A DNA stretch of 64,000 nt from an uncultured Rhodospirillales bacterium (GCA_937926175.1 CALANV010000002.1:37974-101973); one strand, 5' to 3'; shown: positions 9,122 to 20,021, counted from the stretch's first letter. The notes: generated from the letters alone by a model not told the origin. A program made the numbers and translations.

Positions 9122-9838
9122 ATGCTGACACGCAAGCAATATGAACTGCTCATGTTCATTCATCGCCATCTCGGCGAGCACGGCGTGTCGCCCTCGTTCG
9201 ACGAGATGAAGGAGGCGCTGAACCTCCGCTCGAAGTCCGGCATCCATCGCCTGATCACCGGCCTCGAGGAGCGCGGCTTCATTCGTCGCCTGCCGCATCG
9301 CGCACGCGCGCTCGAGGTGGTCCGCCTGCCCGAGAACCAGCCAGGCCTGGCGCCGGTGCCGAAGCCGGCCGGTTCGGGTACGGGCTTCCAGCCCACGGTC
9401 ATTCGCGGCGACTTCCGTGGCGGTCTGTCCGGCGCGGTCGCATCGGGCCGTCACGAGACGGTGTCGCTGCCGCTCTACGGCCGCATCGCTGCCGGTCTGC
9501 CGATCGAGGCGGTGCGCGACACCTCGAACTCCATCGAGGTCCCGCCGTCTCTGCTCGGCCGCGGCGAGCATTTCGCGCTCGAGGTCGCCGGCGACTCCAT
9601 GATCGAGGCCGGCATTCTCGACGGTGACACGGTTATCGTGCAGCGCTGCGAGACAGCCGAGAACGGCGCAATCGTCGTCGCGCTGGTCGACGACAGCGAG
9701 GTCACGCTCAAGCGTCTGCGCCGGCGCGGCGCATCCATCGCGCTCGAGCCTGCCAACAAGGCCTACGAGACCCGCATTTTCGGTCCCGATCGCGTCCGCA
9801 TCCAGGGACGCGTCGTCGGACTCCTCCGGCGGTTCTGA
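9122..9838 (+). CDS. lexA: SOS repressor LexA
   Basis: Represses DNA-damage genes and cleaves itself when RecA is activated. 238 residues, the longer alphaproteobacterial form. It has an N-terminal winged helix-turn-helix (about 1-65), a long linker and a C-terminal S24 peptidase domain. The cleavage site is A124-G125, the catalytic serine is S159 in GDSM and the catalytic lysine is K197 in VTLKR. A separate promoter with a LexA box lies upstream. It is read in the same direction as the moa genes but probably not from their transcript alone. Confidence 0.97.
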   Translation: MLTRKQYELLMFIHRHLGEHGVSPSFDEMKEALNLRSKSGIHRLITGLEERGFIRRLPHRARALEVVRLPENQPGLAPVPKPAGSGTGFQPTVIRGDFRGGLSGAVASGRHETVSLPLYGRIAAGLPIEAVRDTSNSIEVPPSLLGRGEHFALEVAGDSMIEAGILDGDTVIVQRCETAENGAIVVALVDDSEVTLKRLRRRGASIALEPANKAYETRIFGPDRVRIQGRVVGLLRRF

Positions 9839-9861
9839 TCGCGCGGGCAGCGTCTCGCCGC

Positions 9862-12042
9862 TCAGTCCTCATCCTGATCCCTGTTGCGCGGGCGCGGCAC
9901 GGGCGGAACCCATGGCCGCTCGCCGCGCGCGGCGCGCACGTTGAGCACGCGTGCGCGCCCATCCACCTCCAGCCACACGGCGTGACCGCCGTCGCGCCAC
10001 AGCGCGAACCTGTCGATGACCGTGTGCGCGGGACACGGAACGCGCACCGGTACGGTCGCGATGACGACGTCCGCATGGGCGCAGTCCTCCGCGAGTGCTG
10101 CCGTCTTCCGCACCAGTGCGACCACCTGCCCCTCGGCCGTGTAGAGACAGCTCGACGGATCGCACACGAGGCGGCCGTCCGCGCTGCGGCCCTGCCGCGG
10201 CCAGATGCGCGGCACCTCGTCATCGTCCTGTCCTTCGCGCCGAAGCCACGATTCGCGGACGATCCGGTTGCCCTGGGCCGATGAGATCTGCAGTTCGCCA
10301 TCGGCGCCGCGTACCGCCAGCAGTTGCGCATCGCCGGAAACCAGGATGTCGGGTCCGCGCTGCAGGCCGATGGTTGCGATGCCGAGCGCGATGAGCAGCA
10401 GGCCGAGCAGTCGCAAGCGCGTCCGCCAGAGACACAACCAGAGGCCACCGAACGTCGCGATGACCAGCCCCCAGGCCGGCATCGCGGGAACCGCTACCGC
10501 CGCACCATCCGCGCCGGCGACCGCCTGGGCGACCGCAAGCATCGCATCGATGCCCCACCCCATCGGCGCTAGCGCGACGGATTCGAGACCGAACGGCATG
10601 AGCGCGAAGGCGATCAGGGCCCAGGGCATGATCCACAGGCTCGTGAGCGGCACCGCGACGAGGTTCGCCGCGAGGCCGAACGCTGCGAAGCGGTTGAAGT
10701 GATAGAGCGCATAGGGCGCTGTCGCCGCGCTCGCCACGAGCGTCGTAAGCCCGACGGCGCCGAGCGCCAGCAGCAACCGCCCGACAGGACCTGCGCGCGA
10801 CCGGCGCTGTGCGATCGGTTCGCGCGCGACCTCCCAGGCGGCGATGAGTGCGACAACCGCCGCGAACGACATCTGAAAGCTCGGCGTCAGCAGGCTTTCC
10901 GGCGCAACGAGGAGCACGACGAACGCGGCCCATGCCGCGAGCCGCATCGAGATCGCGGTGCGATCGATGAGCACGGCGAACAGCACGACGGACGTCATGA
11001 GCCAGGCGCGCTCGGTCGGCACGCTCGGCATCACGAACAGCATGTAGAGCGTGATCACAACGAAGGCGACGACGGCCGCCCATTTCTTGATCGGCCACCG
11101 CAGGGCGACCGAGGGTATCAGCGCGAGGCTGCGGCGCACGACGACGAACACGATGGCGGCGACGAGGCCGACATGAAGGCCGGAGACCGACAACAGATGC
11201 GCCAGACCCGAATCGCGCATCCATTCCATGACCTCCGCCGGCAGCGCTCCCTGCTCGCCCGTCATGAGGGCCGCGGCGACGGCGCCTGCGGACCCGGGCA
11301 GGCCGGCCAACACGCGTTCCACCACTTGCTGACGTGCGGCATTGAGCGCGATACGAACGTCGCCGGGCTCGTGCGGCGCGTCGGCGCGCGGCGAGAACGG
11401 ACCGACCGCATAACCGACGCCGCCCAGCCTCTCGAACCAAGCGTGACGCTGGAAATCATACGCGCCCGGCGCGGCCGGCGCCGGCGGCGGCATCAGCACG
11501 GCGCGGCCTGCGACCCATGAACCCGGTACCAGGTCCGATTCGCGGGGAATGCGAATCCGGACGCGGGCGGGTGTGCGTTCCGCTGGCACGCCGGCAAGTT
11601 CGACCTGATCGAGAACGACCCGCCGACCGCCGTCGCGCGCCTCGACAGAAACGACGCGGCCGGCGAGGTCGGCCGGCCCCCATCGCTTCTCGAGCACCGG
11701 CGCCGCGACGGCGTGGGCACGCCATTGCGCGATGCCCAGGCCCGCACCGACCGCCGCGAGCGCGAGGCATGCGACCAGCAACGCCGCCCGGCGCCGCGCC
11801 ATGACGGCGGCGATGCCGGCGATCGCCGCGATCAGGCCGCCGAGCCACAACGGCGGCTCGCGCAGCAGGCTGAAATAGACGCCAATGCCGGTACCGACCA
11901 GGACCGGCCCCCAGAGCGGCCAACGGTCGGCTTCAGCCGCCATGGCCGTCGCGGCGACGGCACGGACACGCTCTGCCGCATGGCGCGGGCCGCCGGGCGA
12001 ATTGGCCCCCGGTGCCCCTCGCCCCTCCGCTCCGGCCGACAT
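9862..12042 (-). CDS. comEC: ComEC/Rec2-family DNA-uptake channel without a recognisable nuclease motif
   Basis: 726-residue polytopic membrane protein. After a short soluble start come N-terminal helices (about 35-110), a DUF4131/OB-like region (about 120-220) and the competence domain with the hallmark [10 protein letters not shown], followed by many helices. The C-terminal soluble part (about 580-726) lacks the HxHxDH metal motif of the metallo-beta-lactamase domain found in full ComEC proteins. Family members import single-stranded DNA in transformation. No other competence gene is present, so function here is uncertain. The start at ATG 12042 has a G-rich ribosome-binding site; the frame is open 33 codons further up. 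It is divergent from gltX. Confidence 0.88.
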   Translation of the reverse strand: MSAGAEGRGAPGANSPGGPRHAAERVRAVAATAMAAEADRWPLWGPVLVGTGIGVYFSLLREPPLWLGGLIAAIAGIAAVMARRRAALLVACLALAAVGAGLGIAQWRAHAVAAPVLEKRWGPADLAGRVVSVEARDGGRRVVLDQVELAGVPAERTPARVRIRIPRESDLVPGSWVAGRAVLMPPPAPAAPGAYDFQRHAWFERLGGVGYAVGPFSPRADAPHEPGDVRIALNAARQQVVERVLAGLPGSAGAVAAALMTGEQGALPAEVMEWMRDSGLAHLLSVSGLHVGLVAAIVFVVVRRSLALIPSVALRWPIKKWAAVVAFVVITLYMLFVMPSVPTERAWLMTSVVLFAVLIDRTAISMRLAAWAAFVVLLVAPESLLTPSFQMSFAAVVALIAAWEVAREPIAQRRSRAGPVGRLLLALGAVGLTTLVASAATAPYALYHFNRFAAFGLAANLVAVPLTSLWIMPWALIAFALMPFGLESVALAPMGWGIDAMLAVAQAVAGADGAAVAVPAMPAWGLVIATFGGLWLCLWRTRLRLLGLLLIALGIATIGLQRGPDILVSGDAQLLAVRGADGELQISSAQGNRIVRESWLRREGQDDDEVPRIWPRQGRSADGRLVCDPSSCLYTAEGQVVALVRKTAALAEDCAHADVVIATVPVRVPCPAHTVIDRFALWRDGGHAVWLEVDGRARVLNVRAARGERPWVPPVPRPRNRDQDED

Positions 12043-12140
12043 CGGTTCCCCCCACCCCTCCCGATGTGTTAGGTAGCCGCTCTCCGCATCCTGAACGTTT
12101 GTTTCGGATAACTGTACCTTTTTTCGAGCCCGTCTCCCCA

Positions 12141-13559
12141 ATGGCTGCTACCGGTTCCCAGATCGTTTGCCGTTTCGCTCCGTCACCGACGGGGTTCCTG
12201 CATATCGGCGGGGCGCGAACCGCGCTGTTCAACTGGCTCTTCGCGCGCCATCATGGCGGCAAGTTCCGACTGCGCATCGAGGATACCGACCGGGCGCGCT
12301 CCACCCCGGAAGCGATGGCCGCGATCATCGACGGCCTGCGGTGGCTCGGCCTCGACTGGGACGACGAGATCGTCTACCAGTCCCAGCGCGCCGAACGCCA
12401 TGCCGAGGTCGCACGCAAGCTGCTCGCCGAGGGAAAGGCGTATTACTGCTATTGCACGCCGGAAGAGCTCGAGGAGATGCGGGCGAAGGCGAAGGCCGAA
12501 GGCCGGCCGATGCGCTATGACGGCCGCTGGCGGGATCGCGACCCGAAGGACGCACCGCCGGGCGTCAAGCCCGTGATCCGTCTCAAGGCGCCGCAGACCG
12601 GACAGACCGTCATTCACGACCGCGTCCAGGGCGACGTCGTGTTCAACAACGAGCAGCTCGACGACATGGTGCTGCTGCGCTCCGACGGCACGCCGGTCTA
12701 CATGCTGTCCGTCGTGGTCGACGACTACGACATGGGCGTCACGCACGTGATCCGCGGCGACGACCATCTCAACAACGCCGCGCGTCAGGTGCAGCTCATC
12801 CAGGCGCTCGGCTGGCCGGTACCCGTCTATGCGCACATTCCGCTCATCCACGGCCCCGACGGCGCGAAACTCTCAAAGCGCCACGGCGCATTGGGCGTGG
12901 AGGCCTATCGTGAGATGGGCTATCTGCCGGAGGCGCTGCGCAATTATCTGCTGCGGCTGGGCTGGAGCCACGGCGACGACGAGATCATCTCCACCGAACA
13001 GGCGATCGAGTGGTTCGATCTCGACGCGGTCGGGCGGTCGCCGTCGCGCTTCGATTTCGCGAAGCTCAACAACCTCAACGGACACTACATCCGCATGGCG
13101 GACGACGAGCGTCTCGTCGATCTGACGGTCCCGCGCATCGAGAGCGCGCTGGGAACGTCCATCGACGCGACCGGACGGGAGCGACTCCGGCGCGGCATGA
13201 ACGGCCTGAAACAGCGCGCGAAGACGCTCGTCGAACTCGCCGAGTCGGCGCAGTTCTACGTGCGGCCGCGGCCGATCCCGATGTCGGAGGCCGCGGTCAA
13301 GCTCCTGGACGAGGCGGCCCGCGAACGCCTGCGCGGCCTGCTGCCGGCCCTCCAGTCGACGGACGACTGGACGGCCAACGGGCTGGAGCAACTGGTCCGC
13401 GGCGCCGCCGAGGCGGCGGGCGTGAAGCTCGGGAATCTTGCCCAGCCCCTTCGCGCCGCGTTGACGGGCAGCAACACCTCGCCGCCGATCTTCGAGGTGA
13501 TGGAAATCCTTGGGCACGACGAGACCCTCGCCCGTCTCGACGATGCCTTAAGTCGTTAA
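12141..13559 (+). CDS. gltX: Glutamate--tRNA ligase
   Basis: Charges tRNA with glutamate. 472 residues, class I synthetase. The HIGH-type motif is HIGG at 21-24 and the KMSKS-type loop is KLSKR at 243-247. The catalytic domain is followed by the helical anticodon-binding region. No strong Shine-Dalgarno is visible before the ATG at 12141, but the product begins in register with the family. Many alphaproteobacteria carry two gltX copies, one of which may serve glutamine tRNA; this cannot be decided from one gene. comEC runs the other way from the 98-base shared upstream region. Confidence 0.96.
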   Translation: MAATGSQIVCRFAPSPTGFLHIGGARTALFNWLFARHHGGKFRLRIEDTDRARSTPEAMAAIIDGLRWLGLDWDDEIVYQSQRAERHAEVARKLLAEGKAYYCYCTPEELEEMRAKAKAEGRPMRYDGRWRDRDPKDAPPGVKPVIRLKAPQTGQTVIHDRVQGDVVFNNEQLDDMVLLRSDGTPVYMLSVVVDDYDMGVTHVIRGDDHLNNAARQVQLIQALGWPVPVYAHIPLIHGPDGAKLSKRHGALGVEAYREMGYLPEALRNYLLRLGWSHGDDEIISTEQAIEWFDLDAVGRSPSRFDFAKLNNLNGHYIRMADDERLVDLTVPRIESALGTSIDATGRERLRRGMNGLKQRAKTLVELAESAQFYVRPRPIPMSEAAVKLLDEAARERLRGLLPALQSTDDWTANGLEQLVRGAAEAAGVKLGNLAQPLRAALTGSNTSPPIFEVMEILGHDETLARLDDALSR

Positions 13560-13580
13560 CTTACCGTCAAATCTACCGAA

Positions 13581-13609
13581 TTGCCTTGGAACCAACGGGG
13601 CTCTATCTT
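13581..13609 (+). promoter_or_regulatory. Candidate gltA promoter
   Basis: TTGCCT (13581-13586), a 17-bp spacer and TATCTT (13604-13609) lie 55 bases before the gltA start. An inverted repeat CGGCCGA-CGCC-TCGGCCG (13630-13647) would fold in the leader just before the ribosome-binding site. Both hexamers match the sigma-70 consensus at four of six positions, so this is a moderate candidate. Confidence 0.4.
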
Positions 13610-13664
13610 CTTAGCATGTGCAAAAAGTACGGCCGACGCCTCGGCCGGTAGGGATATTACGATC

Positions 13665-14996
13665 ATGAATGAGAAGCCAGCGAAGGCCGTGAACACCGAA
13701 AACCGCGAGACCGTTACGCTTATCGACAACTCGACCGGCAAGCGCGTCGATCTGCCGCTCATGAGCGGCACGGTCGGGCCCAAGGTCATCGACATCCGCA
13801 AGCTCTACAGCGAGACGGGGTACTTCACCTACGATCCCGGCTTCACGTCGACGGCGAGCTGCGAGTCGCGAATTACCTACATCGACGGGGAGAAAGGCAT
13901 CCTCATGCATCGCGGCTACGCGATCGAGGATCTCGCCGAACACGCCGACTTCATGGAGGTCTGCTATCTCCTCCTCAAGGGCGAACTGCCAACCCCTGCC
14001 GAAAAGACGAAGTTCGAGCAGGACATCACCTACCACACGATGCTGCACGAGCAGATCAGCCGCTTCTATTCGGGTTTCCGGCGCGATGCGCACCCGATGG
14101 CGGTGATGTGCGGCGTGGTCGGCGCGCTGTCGGCCTTCTACCACGACTCGACCGACATCTCGGACCCGCACCAGCGGATGGTCGCGTCGTACCGCATGAT
14201 CGCCAAGATGCCGACGATCGCGGCGATGGCGTACAAGTATTCCATCGGCCAGCCGTTCATGTATCCGCGCAACGACCTCAAGTACGCGGAAAACTTCCTC
14301 TACATGACGTTTGGCGTACCGTGCGAGCCGTACAAGGTGAACCCGGTGCTCGCGCGTGCCATGGACCGGATCTTCATCCTCCATGCCGATCACGAGCAGA
14401 ATGCGTCGACCTCGACGGTGCGTCTTGCCGGCTCGTCGGGCGCCAATCCCTTCGCCTGCATCGCAGCCGGTATCGCCTCGCTGTGGGGTCCTGCCCACGG
14501 CGGCGCCAACGAGGCGGTCCTGAAGATGCTGCAGGAGATCGGCACCAAGGATCGCATCCCGGAATTCATCAAGCGCGCCAAGGACAAGAACGATCCGTTC
14601 CGCCTGATGGGTTTCGGGCACCGGGTCTACAAGAACTACGATCCCCGCGCTGCCGTCCTGCGCAAGTCCTGCCACGAAGTGCTGGACGAACTCGGCATCA
14701 AGCACGAGCCGCTGCTCGACCTCGCCATGGAGCTGGAGCGCATCGCGCTCGAGGACGAGTATTTCGTCGAACGGAAGCTGTTCCCGAACGTCGATTTCTA
14801 CTCGGGCATCATCTACAAGGCGCTGGGCTTCCCGCCATCGATGTTCACGGTTCTGTTCGCCGTCGCACGCACGGTGGGCTGGATCGCGCAATGGAACGAG
14901 ATGATCGAGGATCCCGCCCAGAAGATCGGTCGGCCGCGCCAGCTGTACACCGGCTATGCGAAGCGGCCCTTCGTGCCGCTGATGGAGCGTGCGTAG
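13665..14996 (+). CDS. gltA: Citrate synthase (type II)
   Basis: Condenses acetyl-CoA and oxaloacetate at the entry to the TCA cycle. 443 residues, matching the hexameric Gram-negative form. The N-terminal beta domain (about 1-65) is followed by the catalytic alpha-helical domain with the conserved segments [16 protein letters not shown] and [13 protein letters not shown], which supply the active-site His and Asp residues. The ATG at 13665 follows AGGGA at good spacing; an upstream in-frame ATG at 13581 falls in the candidate promoter and is rejected. The stop overlaps the start of a possible small membrane protein. Confidence 0.97.
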   Translation: MNEKPAKAVNTENRETVTLIDNSTGKRVDLPLMSGTVGPKVIDIRKLYSETGYFTYDPGFTSTASCESRITYIDGEKGILMHRGYAIEDLAEHADFMEVCYLLLKGELPTPAEKTKFEQDITYHTMLHEQISRFYSGFRRDAHPMAVMCGVVGALSAFYHDSTDISDPHQRMVASYRMIAKMPTIAAMAYKYSIGQPFMYPRNDLKYAENFLYMTFGVPCEPYKVNPVLARAMDRIFILHADHEQNASTSTVRLAGSSGANPFACIAAGIASLWGPAHGGANEAVLKMLQEIGTKDRIPEFIKRAKDKNDPFRLMGFGHRVYKNYDPRAAVLRKSCHEVLDELGIKHEPLLDLAMELERIALEDEYFVERKLFPNVDFYSGIIYKALGFPPSMFTVLFAVARTVGWIAQWNEMIEDPAQKIGRPRQLYTGYAKRPFVPLMERA

Positions 14997-15183
14997 ACAG
15001 CGCAAACATCCAACTGGCGGCAACCCGCCGGCGTCGGTCCGCTTCATCGGCGCCGGCAGCCGCACTTTACTCAGAGCCGCAAACGACAACGCGCGGCGTG
15101 ATGCCGCGCGTGTCGTCCGGCTGGCCGCGGCGGCAGCGGCCATCACGGCCGCAATCCTGCTCGCCGCGGCACTGGGCCTCTAG
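14989..15183 (+). CDS. Possible small membrane protein, hypothetical
   Basis: A 64-codon frame from a GTG overlapping the last 8 bases of gltA. The product is basic in its first half, includes an RAANDN stretch of a type I recall from short alphaproteobacterial hypothetical proteins, and ends in an Ala/Leu-rich hydrophobic segment (about 45-64) long enough to cross the membrane. GGAG is present in the preceding gltA codons but very close to the GTG. A perfect inverted repeat GCGCGGC-N5-GCCGCGC lies inside it (15091-15109). It could also be only the trailer of the gltA transcript. Confidence 0.35.
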   Translation: MRRQRKHPTGGNPPASVRFIGAGSRTLLRAANDNARRDAARVVRLAAAAAAITAAILLAAALGL

Positions 15184-15199
15184 AGAGCCAGGAAAAAGA

Positions 15200-15640
15200 T
15201 CAAGGCCGCTGAACCAGCTCGATCTTGTAGCCGTCGGGATCCTCGATGAAGGCGATCACCGTGGTGCCATGCTTCATCGGCCCCGGTGGACGCGTGATCT
15301 TGATACCCTCTTTCGCCAGCCGCTCGCACGTCGCGTAGACGTCCGGCACGCCGAGCGCGATGTGACCGAAGCCCGTCCCGATTTCGTAGGGCTCCTCGCG
15401 TCCCCAGTTGTAGGTGAGTTCGAGCACGGTGTGCGTGCTCTCGTCGCCGTAGCCGACGAAGGCGAGCGTGAACTTGCCGTCGGGATAGTCGTTACGGCGC
15501 AGAAGCTTCATCCCAAGCGGCCCGGTATAGAACGCCAGCGAGCGATCCAGATCCTTCACCCGCAGCATCGTGTGCAACATCCGGAACCGCGGTGACGCTT
15601 CCTCCGCCTTGCGCTGAGCCTCAGCTTCAACCGTCGCCAT
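15200..15640 (-). CDS. gloA: Lactoylglutathione lyase (glyoxalase I)
   Basis: Isomerises the methylglyoxal-glutathione hemithioacetal to lactoylglutathione, detoxifying methylglyoxal. 146 residues with two beta-alpha-beta-beta-beta units. Metal ligands expected in the family are visible: H23 in MLHTML, the Glu in VLELTYNW, the His in FGHIA and the Glu in YKIELV. The [15 protein letters not shown] stretch is typical of proteobacterial GloA. It is transcribed leftward and apparently alone; the 142-base gap to the divergent oxidoreductase holds both promoters, none of which I could place firmly. Confidence 0.95.
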   Translation of the reverse strand: MATVEAEAQRKAEEASPRFRMLHTMLRVKDLDRSLAFYTGPLGMKLLRRNDYPDGKFTLAFVGYGDESTHTVLELTYNWGREEPYEIGTGFGHIALGVPDVYATCERLAKEGIKITRPPGPMKHGTTVIAFIEDPDGYKIELVQRP

Positions 15641-15782
15641 TGAAAGCTCCTTCGTTCCGATACCTGGAAAAACGGAGAATGCAGCCTTTTCGTCCCCGGC
15701 GCCAGAGCCTCAGGGGAACGAATTGCTAGGCCCCGTCGATCCGAACCGCTAAATTCCCGCTGCGAAACGACCAATCGGGATC

Positions 15783-16748
15783 ATGACACGCGTACTCCGG
15801 ACTGCCGTCATCGGCGCAGGCCATTTCGGCAAGTTCCACGCCGAAAAATATGCCCGCAGCAAACGGGCGCGGCTCGTGGCTGTCGCCGACCAGGACCCGG
15901 CACGCGCGGCAGCTGTTGCTGGCCCGTTGCGTGCGCAGGCCGTCAACGACCATCGCGCCCTGTTCGGCAAGGTCGACGCCGTCAGCGTCGTCGTGCCGAC
16001 GAGCGCCCATTACGAGGTGGCGCGCGACTGTCTTGCCAACGGGATCCATGTCCTCGTCGAGAAGCCGATCACAGAAACCCTGGAGCAGGCTGATGCACTC
16101 ATCGAGCTTGCCGAACGCCAGGGACTGGTCCTTCAGGTCGGCCACCTGCAGCGATTCTTCATGGAGCGGATCAACGTCACCCACCTGATCGAGCGGCCGC
16201 TCTATATCGAATCGACCCGGATTGCGCCGTTCAAGCCGCGTGGCACCGACGTGGGCGTGACGCTGGACCTGATGATCCACGACATCGATCTCATCCTCGC
16301 CATGGTGAAGGCCGACGTCGTGGCCGTCGATGCGGTCGGCGCGCCGGTGGTGTCGAGCGAAGAGGACATCGTCAACACCCGCATCAGATTCGCCAATGGC
16401 TGCGTGGCGACGGCGACGGCCAGCCGCGTCAGCCTGAAGACCGAACGCAAGATGCGGATCTTCCAGCGCGAGTCCTATATCTCGATCGATCTTCACAACC
16501 GCAAGCTCGTGGCCATGCGCAAAGGAAAAGGTACGAGCTGGTTTCCCGAACTGCCGCCGATTGCCCGCGACGAACACCAGTTTCCGGACGGCGACGACCT
16601 TGAGGCCGAGATCGAATCGTTCCTCGACTGCTGCGCGAACGGCCGCCCGCCCCTCGTCACCGGCGCCGACGGGCGCCGCGCGCTCGAGACGGCAATGCGG
16701 ATCACGCAAAGCCTGCGCGAAAGTCTGAAGATGGCCGGCCTGGTCTAG
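15783..16748 (+). CDS. Gfo/Idh/MocA-family oxidoreductase, possible UDP-GlcNAc 3-dehydrogenase (GnnA-like)
   Basis: 321-residue NAD(P)-dependent dehydrogenase. The Rossmann fold begins with VIGAGHFGKFHAEKY (about 9-23), and the family motif VEKPIT with its catalytic-type lysine lies near residue 95. The C-terminal domain is a substrate-binding alpha/beta fold. It converges on lpxB with only 4 bases between stops. In Acidithiobacillus, the related GnnA oxidises UDP-GlcNAc at C3 so that lipid A receives an amide-linked acyl chain, and its gene lies beside lpx genes. The neighbour relation makes that role plausible here, but no GnnB transaminase gene is in the window, so the substrate remains unproven. 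Confidence 0.75.
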   Translation: MTRVLRTAVIGAGHFGKFHAEKYARSKRARLVAVADQDPARAAAVAGPLRAQAVNDHRALFGKVDAVSVVVPTSAHYEVARDCLANGIHVLVEKPITETLEQADALIELAERQGLVLQVGHLQRFFMERINVTHLIERPLYIESTRIAPFKPRGTDVGVTLDLMIHDIDLILAMVKADVVAVDAVGAPVVSSEEDIVNTRIRFANGCVATATASRVSLKTERKMRIFQRESYISIDLHNRKLVAMRKGKGTSWFPELPPIARDEHQFPDGDDLEAEIESFLDCCANGRPPLVTGADGRRALETAMRITQSLRESLKMAGLV

Positions 16749-16752
16749 GATC

Positions 16753-17946
16753 TCAAGCGGCGAGCCGCCTTTTCTCGATGACGTCGAGCACCACGGCCGC
16801 TGCTCGCGCACTGGGTGACGCCCCATCGCGTCCCAGCGACGCGCAGATCTGACGCAGGGTCACCTGCTGCTCGGCGCGCGCCTCCGGATTTTCGAGAAGA
16901 TGGCCGACGGCGGCGGTGATCCGTTCCGGCGTGCAGTTCTCCTGCAGCAGTTCGGGCACAATCAGGCGCTGCGCGATCAAGTTCGGCATCGCGACGTGCG
17001 GCACGCGGATCAGACGGCGCGCGAACCAGCCGCTGATCGGACTGACCTTGTAGGTCACGACCATCGGCACGCCGGCCACGGCAAGCTCCAGGGTCGCCGT
17101 CCCCGACGTCGTCAATGCGGCATCGGCAGCGGCCGTGGCCGCGCGCTTCTCGTCGAGGTCTTCGACCAGGATCGGGCGCGGCCGCCATGCGGCCGTTGCT
17201 GCCGCCACGAGATCGGCCGTTCCGTCGACGACCGGAATCACAACGTGCAGGTCGGCATGGCGTGTACGAAGGCGATCGATGGCAGGACCGAATACCGGCA
17301 GCATACGGCCGGCAAGGCCGCGCCGGCTACCGGGCAGGACCAAGAGCAACGGCGCCGTCGCCGGGATGCCATGACGTTCCCTGAACCGCGCGCTGCCGGT
17401 CGCGCTCGCGTCCTCGAGGACGGGATGACCAACATAACTGGATGGGATACCCGCCGCCTCGAAGAACGGCGCCTCGAAGGGAAACAGAAGCAGCAGATGG
17501 TCGATCCGGCCGACAAGTTTTTTGACCCGCTCCGGACGCCACGCCCATAGCTGCGGCGCGACGTAATGCACGATCGGAACGCCGAGGTCGCGGATCCTGT
17601 CCGCCACGCGAAGACAGAAGCTTGGGGCGTCGATGGTCACGACCACTGCCGGCGGCGTGCGCCGGATCGCCGACACCGTCTGCCGGAGCCGGCTGAGAAT
17701 CCGGGGCAGTTGCGGCAGAACCTCGGTCAGGCCCATCACGGCGATATCCTGCAGCGGAAACAGGCTCGTGAGACCCTCGGCGGTCATGCGTTGACCGCCG
17801 ACGCCGGCAAAACGCACGCACCCGCCCGTCGCCGTCTTGAGCGCCTTCATCAGCTTGGCGCCGAGGACATCGCCCGAGGGCTCGCCCGCGATCAGGAAGA
17901 TCAACGGCGCATCCTCGCCCGACGGGTGCAGATTGTCGCCGACCAT
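16753..17946 (-). CDS. lpxB: Lipid-A-disaccharide synthase
   Basis: Joins UDP-2,3-diacylglucosamine and lipid X into the lipid A disaccharide at the inner face of the inner membrane. 397 residues, GT19 family. Marks in order are the N-terminal IAGEPSGD (about 19-26), ITIDAPSF-type and YVAPQLWAW segments, LPGSRR in the middle, and the C-terminal TSGTATLE nucleotide-binding loop. It directly follows lpxI (one stop abuts the next start) and is the last gene of the long leftward operon. The Gfo/Idh gene converges on it. Confidence 0.97.
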   Translation of the reverse strand: MVGDNLHPSGEDAPLIFLIAGEPSGDVLGAKLMKALKTATGGCVRFAGVGGQRMTAEGLTSLFPLQDIAVMGLTEVLPQLPRILSRLRQTVSAIRRTPPAVVVTIDAPSFCLRVADRIRDLGVPIVHYVAPQLWAWRPERVKKLVGRIDHLLLLFPFEAPFFEAAGIPSSYVGHPVLEDASATGSARFRERHGIPATAPLLLVLPGSRRGLAGRMLPVFGPAIDRLRTRHADLHVVIPVVDGTADLVAAATAAWRPRPILVEDLDEKRAATAAADAALTTSGTATLELAVAGVPMVVTYKVSPISGWFARRLIRVPHVAMPNLIAQRLIVPELLQENCTPERITAAVGHLLENPEARAEQQVTLRQICASLGRDGASPSARAAAVVLDVIEKRRLAA

Positions 17947-18765
17947 CTATTCACCCGTCACGCCGACGACGAACAACCCGGCCTCGTCGGCGGCCCGGGC
18001 GACCGCGGGACGGTCGATGATGAGCGTGCGCCCGGCCTCAAGCGCGATGCCGCACAGGCCGGCCGATGCGGCACCGGCCACCGTATCCGGCCCGATCGTC
18101 GGAAGGTCCACGCGGCGCTCCTGTCCCGGCTTCGACATCTTGACGAGAACGCCGCCGCGCCCCTCGCGCCGCACGCGACCGCAGCGTTCCAGCAGCGCGT
18201 CGGTTCCTTCGATCGCTTCGACGCCCAGTACGACACCCTGCTGCACGACGACGGCCTGTCCGATATCGAGGGGACCGATGGTGCGCAGAACCTCGATGCC
18301 GCGCGCAATGTCGATCTTGGACTCTTCAGGCGGAGCGAGCGTGCCGACGAGCCCCTCCGGCGTGCGCAGGCTTTCGAACACGTCGTCCGCACCGATGACC
18401 CGAAAACCCTCGGCCTCGAGCTCGCGCACGATAGCCGACAGCAACCCGTCGTCGCCGAAGGCCCGTACGCCGACCTTGGCCAGAAACATCGCGCCGCGCC
18501 AGTCGGGCCGCAGTTCTTCGAGCGACGGCCGGCGGACCGGCCCGGCCATGACGACCTCGGACACGCCTGCGGCATGAAGATGATCGAGGGCTGCGCCGAC
18601 CGCCCCAAGACGAACCCATCGATGCGGGGTATCAACCACGGTGGCCGGATCGGTCTGTCCTTCGAACGCGAGAACGAAAAAATCCCGCCCCGTCGCCCGG
18701 CACGCTTCGATGACGCGCACGGGAAGCTGACCGCCGCCGGCCAGGATGCCGAGCTTACCTGTCAT
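17947..18765 (-). CDS. lpxI: UDP-2,3-diacylglucosamine pyrophosphatase LpxI
   Basis: Cleaves UDP-2,3-diacylglucosamine to lipid X and UMP in lipid A synthesis. It is the alphaproteobacterial replacement for LpxH. 272 residues, with the N-terminal domain starting [11 protein letters not shown] and the C-terminal DUF1009 catalytic domain containing the conserved [10 protein letters not shown] stretch with the Asp residues needed for activity. The start overlaps the end of lpxA by 11 bases, and lpxB follows with no gap, so lpxA-lpxI-lpxB are one translational unit. Confidence 0.96.
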   Translation of the reverse strand: MTGKLGILAGGGQLPVRVIEACRATGRDFFVLAFEGQTDPATVVDTPHRWVRLGAVGAALDHLHAAGVSEVVMAGPVRRPSLEELRPDWRGAMFLAKVGVRAFGDDGLLSAIVRELEAEGFRVIGADDVFESLRTPEGLVGTLAPPEESKIDIARGIEVLRTIGPLDIGQAVVVQQGVVLGVEAIEGTDALLERCGRVRREGRGGVLVKMSKPGQERRVDLPTIGPDTVAGAASAGLCGIALEAGRTLIIDRPAVARAADEAGLFVVGVTGE

Positions 18766-19552
18766 ACTCGGCCGGTTTGCATATCGGCCGCGTCGAGTCG
18801 GATCGAATGAAATCGACGACCTCCATTACGGGAGCGCAGTCCCGGTACAGATTCGCGACGTCCTCAAGACGCTCGGCCATCGTGCCTTCCTGCGCGAACA
18901 ACAGGCGATAGGCCGTCCGCAGGTTGTGAATGTCCTCGCGCGAGAACCCCCGCCGCTTCAGACCGACGATGTTAAGCCCGGACAGCCGCGCGCGGTTCCC
19001 CATCACCGATCCGAACGGAATCACGTCGCTCTCGACGCCCGACATGCCGCCGATCATCGCGAGCCGCCCGATACGCACGAACTGATGCACGGCGGCGAGG
19101 CCGCCGAGTATGGCGAAATCGCTGACGTGGACGTGGCCGGCAAGCGTGGCATTGTTGGCCATGACGACATGATCGCCCACCACGCAGTCGTGGGCCACAT
19201 GTACGCCGACCATGAACAGTCCGTGGCTACCGACCTTGGTGATGCCGCCACCACCGGCCGTGCCCGGATTCATCGTCACATGCTCGCGGATGATGTTGTT
19301 GGCGCCGATCTCGAGTACCGTCTTCTCGCCCTTGTACTTGAGATCCTGCGGCGGATGCCCCAGGGAGGCGAACGGATATACGCGCGTGTTCGGGCCGATC
19401 CGAGTATGGCCCGCAACGGTGACGTGGGCGATCAGCTCCACCCCGTCGCTCAACACGACATTGGGGCCGACGACACAGTACGGCCCGATTTTCACCGACT
19501 CGGCAAGCTCAGCGCCATCCTCGACGATTGCCGTCGGGTGAATTATCGGCAT
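18755..19552 (-). CDS. lpxA: UDP-N-acetylglucosamine acyltransferase
   Basis: Adds the first 3-hydroxyacyl chain to UDP-GlcNAc (or UDP-GlcNAc3N) from acyl-ACP. 265 residues: a left-handed beta helix of hexapeptide repeats (about 1-185) and a C-terminal helical domain. The catalytic His is H121 in VAHDC. The ATG at 19552 overlaps the fabZ stop (TGATG); a TTG one codon earlier is in frame but unlikely. Chain length and amide versus ester preference cannot be read safely by eye, which matters given the GnnA-like gene nearby. Confidence 0.97.
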   Translation of the reverse strand: MPIIHPTAIVEDGAELAESVKIGPYCVVGPNVVLSDGVELIAHVTVAGHTRIGPNTRVYPFASLGHPPQDLKYKGEKTVLEIGANNIIREHVTMNPGTAGGGGITKVGSHGLFMVGVHVAHDCVVGDHVVMANNATLAGHVHVSDFAILGGLAAVHQFVRIGRLAMIGGMSGVESDVIPFGSVMGNRARLSGLNIVGLKRRGFSREDIHNLRTAYRLLFAQEGTMAERLEDVANLYRDCAPVMEVVDFIRSDSTRPICKPAEYDR

Positions 19553-20019
19553 CAATTATCCATGATCATTGCAGCGTACGTCGCCTCGGCGACCAGCACG
19601 CCATCCACCTTCGCCTCGGCGCTGAACTTCCACACGTTGCCGCGGCTGCGCTCCTTGGTGACGTGGATGCGCAGCTGATCGCCCGGTCCCACCGGACGGC
19701 GGAAACGCGCATTCTCGATCGACATGAAGTATACTAGCTTTCCTTCCGCCGACGGCCCGAGAGTCTGAACGACGAGGACAGCCGCCGTCTGCGCCATCGC
19801 TTCGATGATCAGGACTCCCGGCATGATCGGTCGCTGCGGGAAATGTCCCTGAAAGAATGGCTCGTTGATCGACACGTTCTTGATGCCGACCGCCGTCGCG
19901 TCGGGAACCACGTCGACCACGCGATCGATCAACAAGAACGGATAGCGATGCGGGATCATCTGCGCGATGCGCTCAATCCCGATCGTCAGCCCCTCTTGTT
20001 GTGCGACTTTCAATTCCAT
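19552..20019 (-). CDS. fabZ: 3-hydroxyacyl-ACP dehydratase FabZ
   Basis: Dehydrates 3-hydroxyacyl-ACP in fatty acid elongation. It competes with LpxA and LpxD for the same substrate, which explains its place between them. 155 residues from the ATG at 20019, close to the usual 150. It is a hotdog fold with catalytic H59 in GHFP and E73 in LIIEAMAQ. The start lies 2 bases past the lpxD stop and has AAGG upstream; the frame is open 19 codons further, but that would run into lpxD. Confidence 0.97.
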   Translation of the reverse strand: MELKVAQQEGLTIGIERIAQMIPHRYPFLLIDRVVDVVPDATAVGIKNVSINEPFFQGHFPQRPIMPGVLIIEAMAQTAAVLVVQTLGPSAEGKLVYFMSIENARFRRPVGPGDQLRIHVTKERSRGNVWKFSAEAKVDGVLVAEATYAAMIMDN

Positions 20020-20021
20020 CC

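Noticed and set aside
13630..13647. gltX terminator
   Set aside because: The stem CGGCCGA/TCGGCCG has no following T-run and lies between the candidate gltA promoter and its ribosome-binding site, so it is better read as gltA leader structure.
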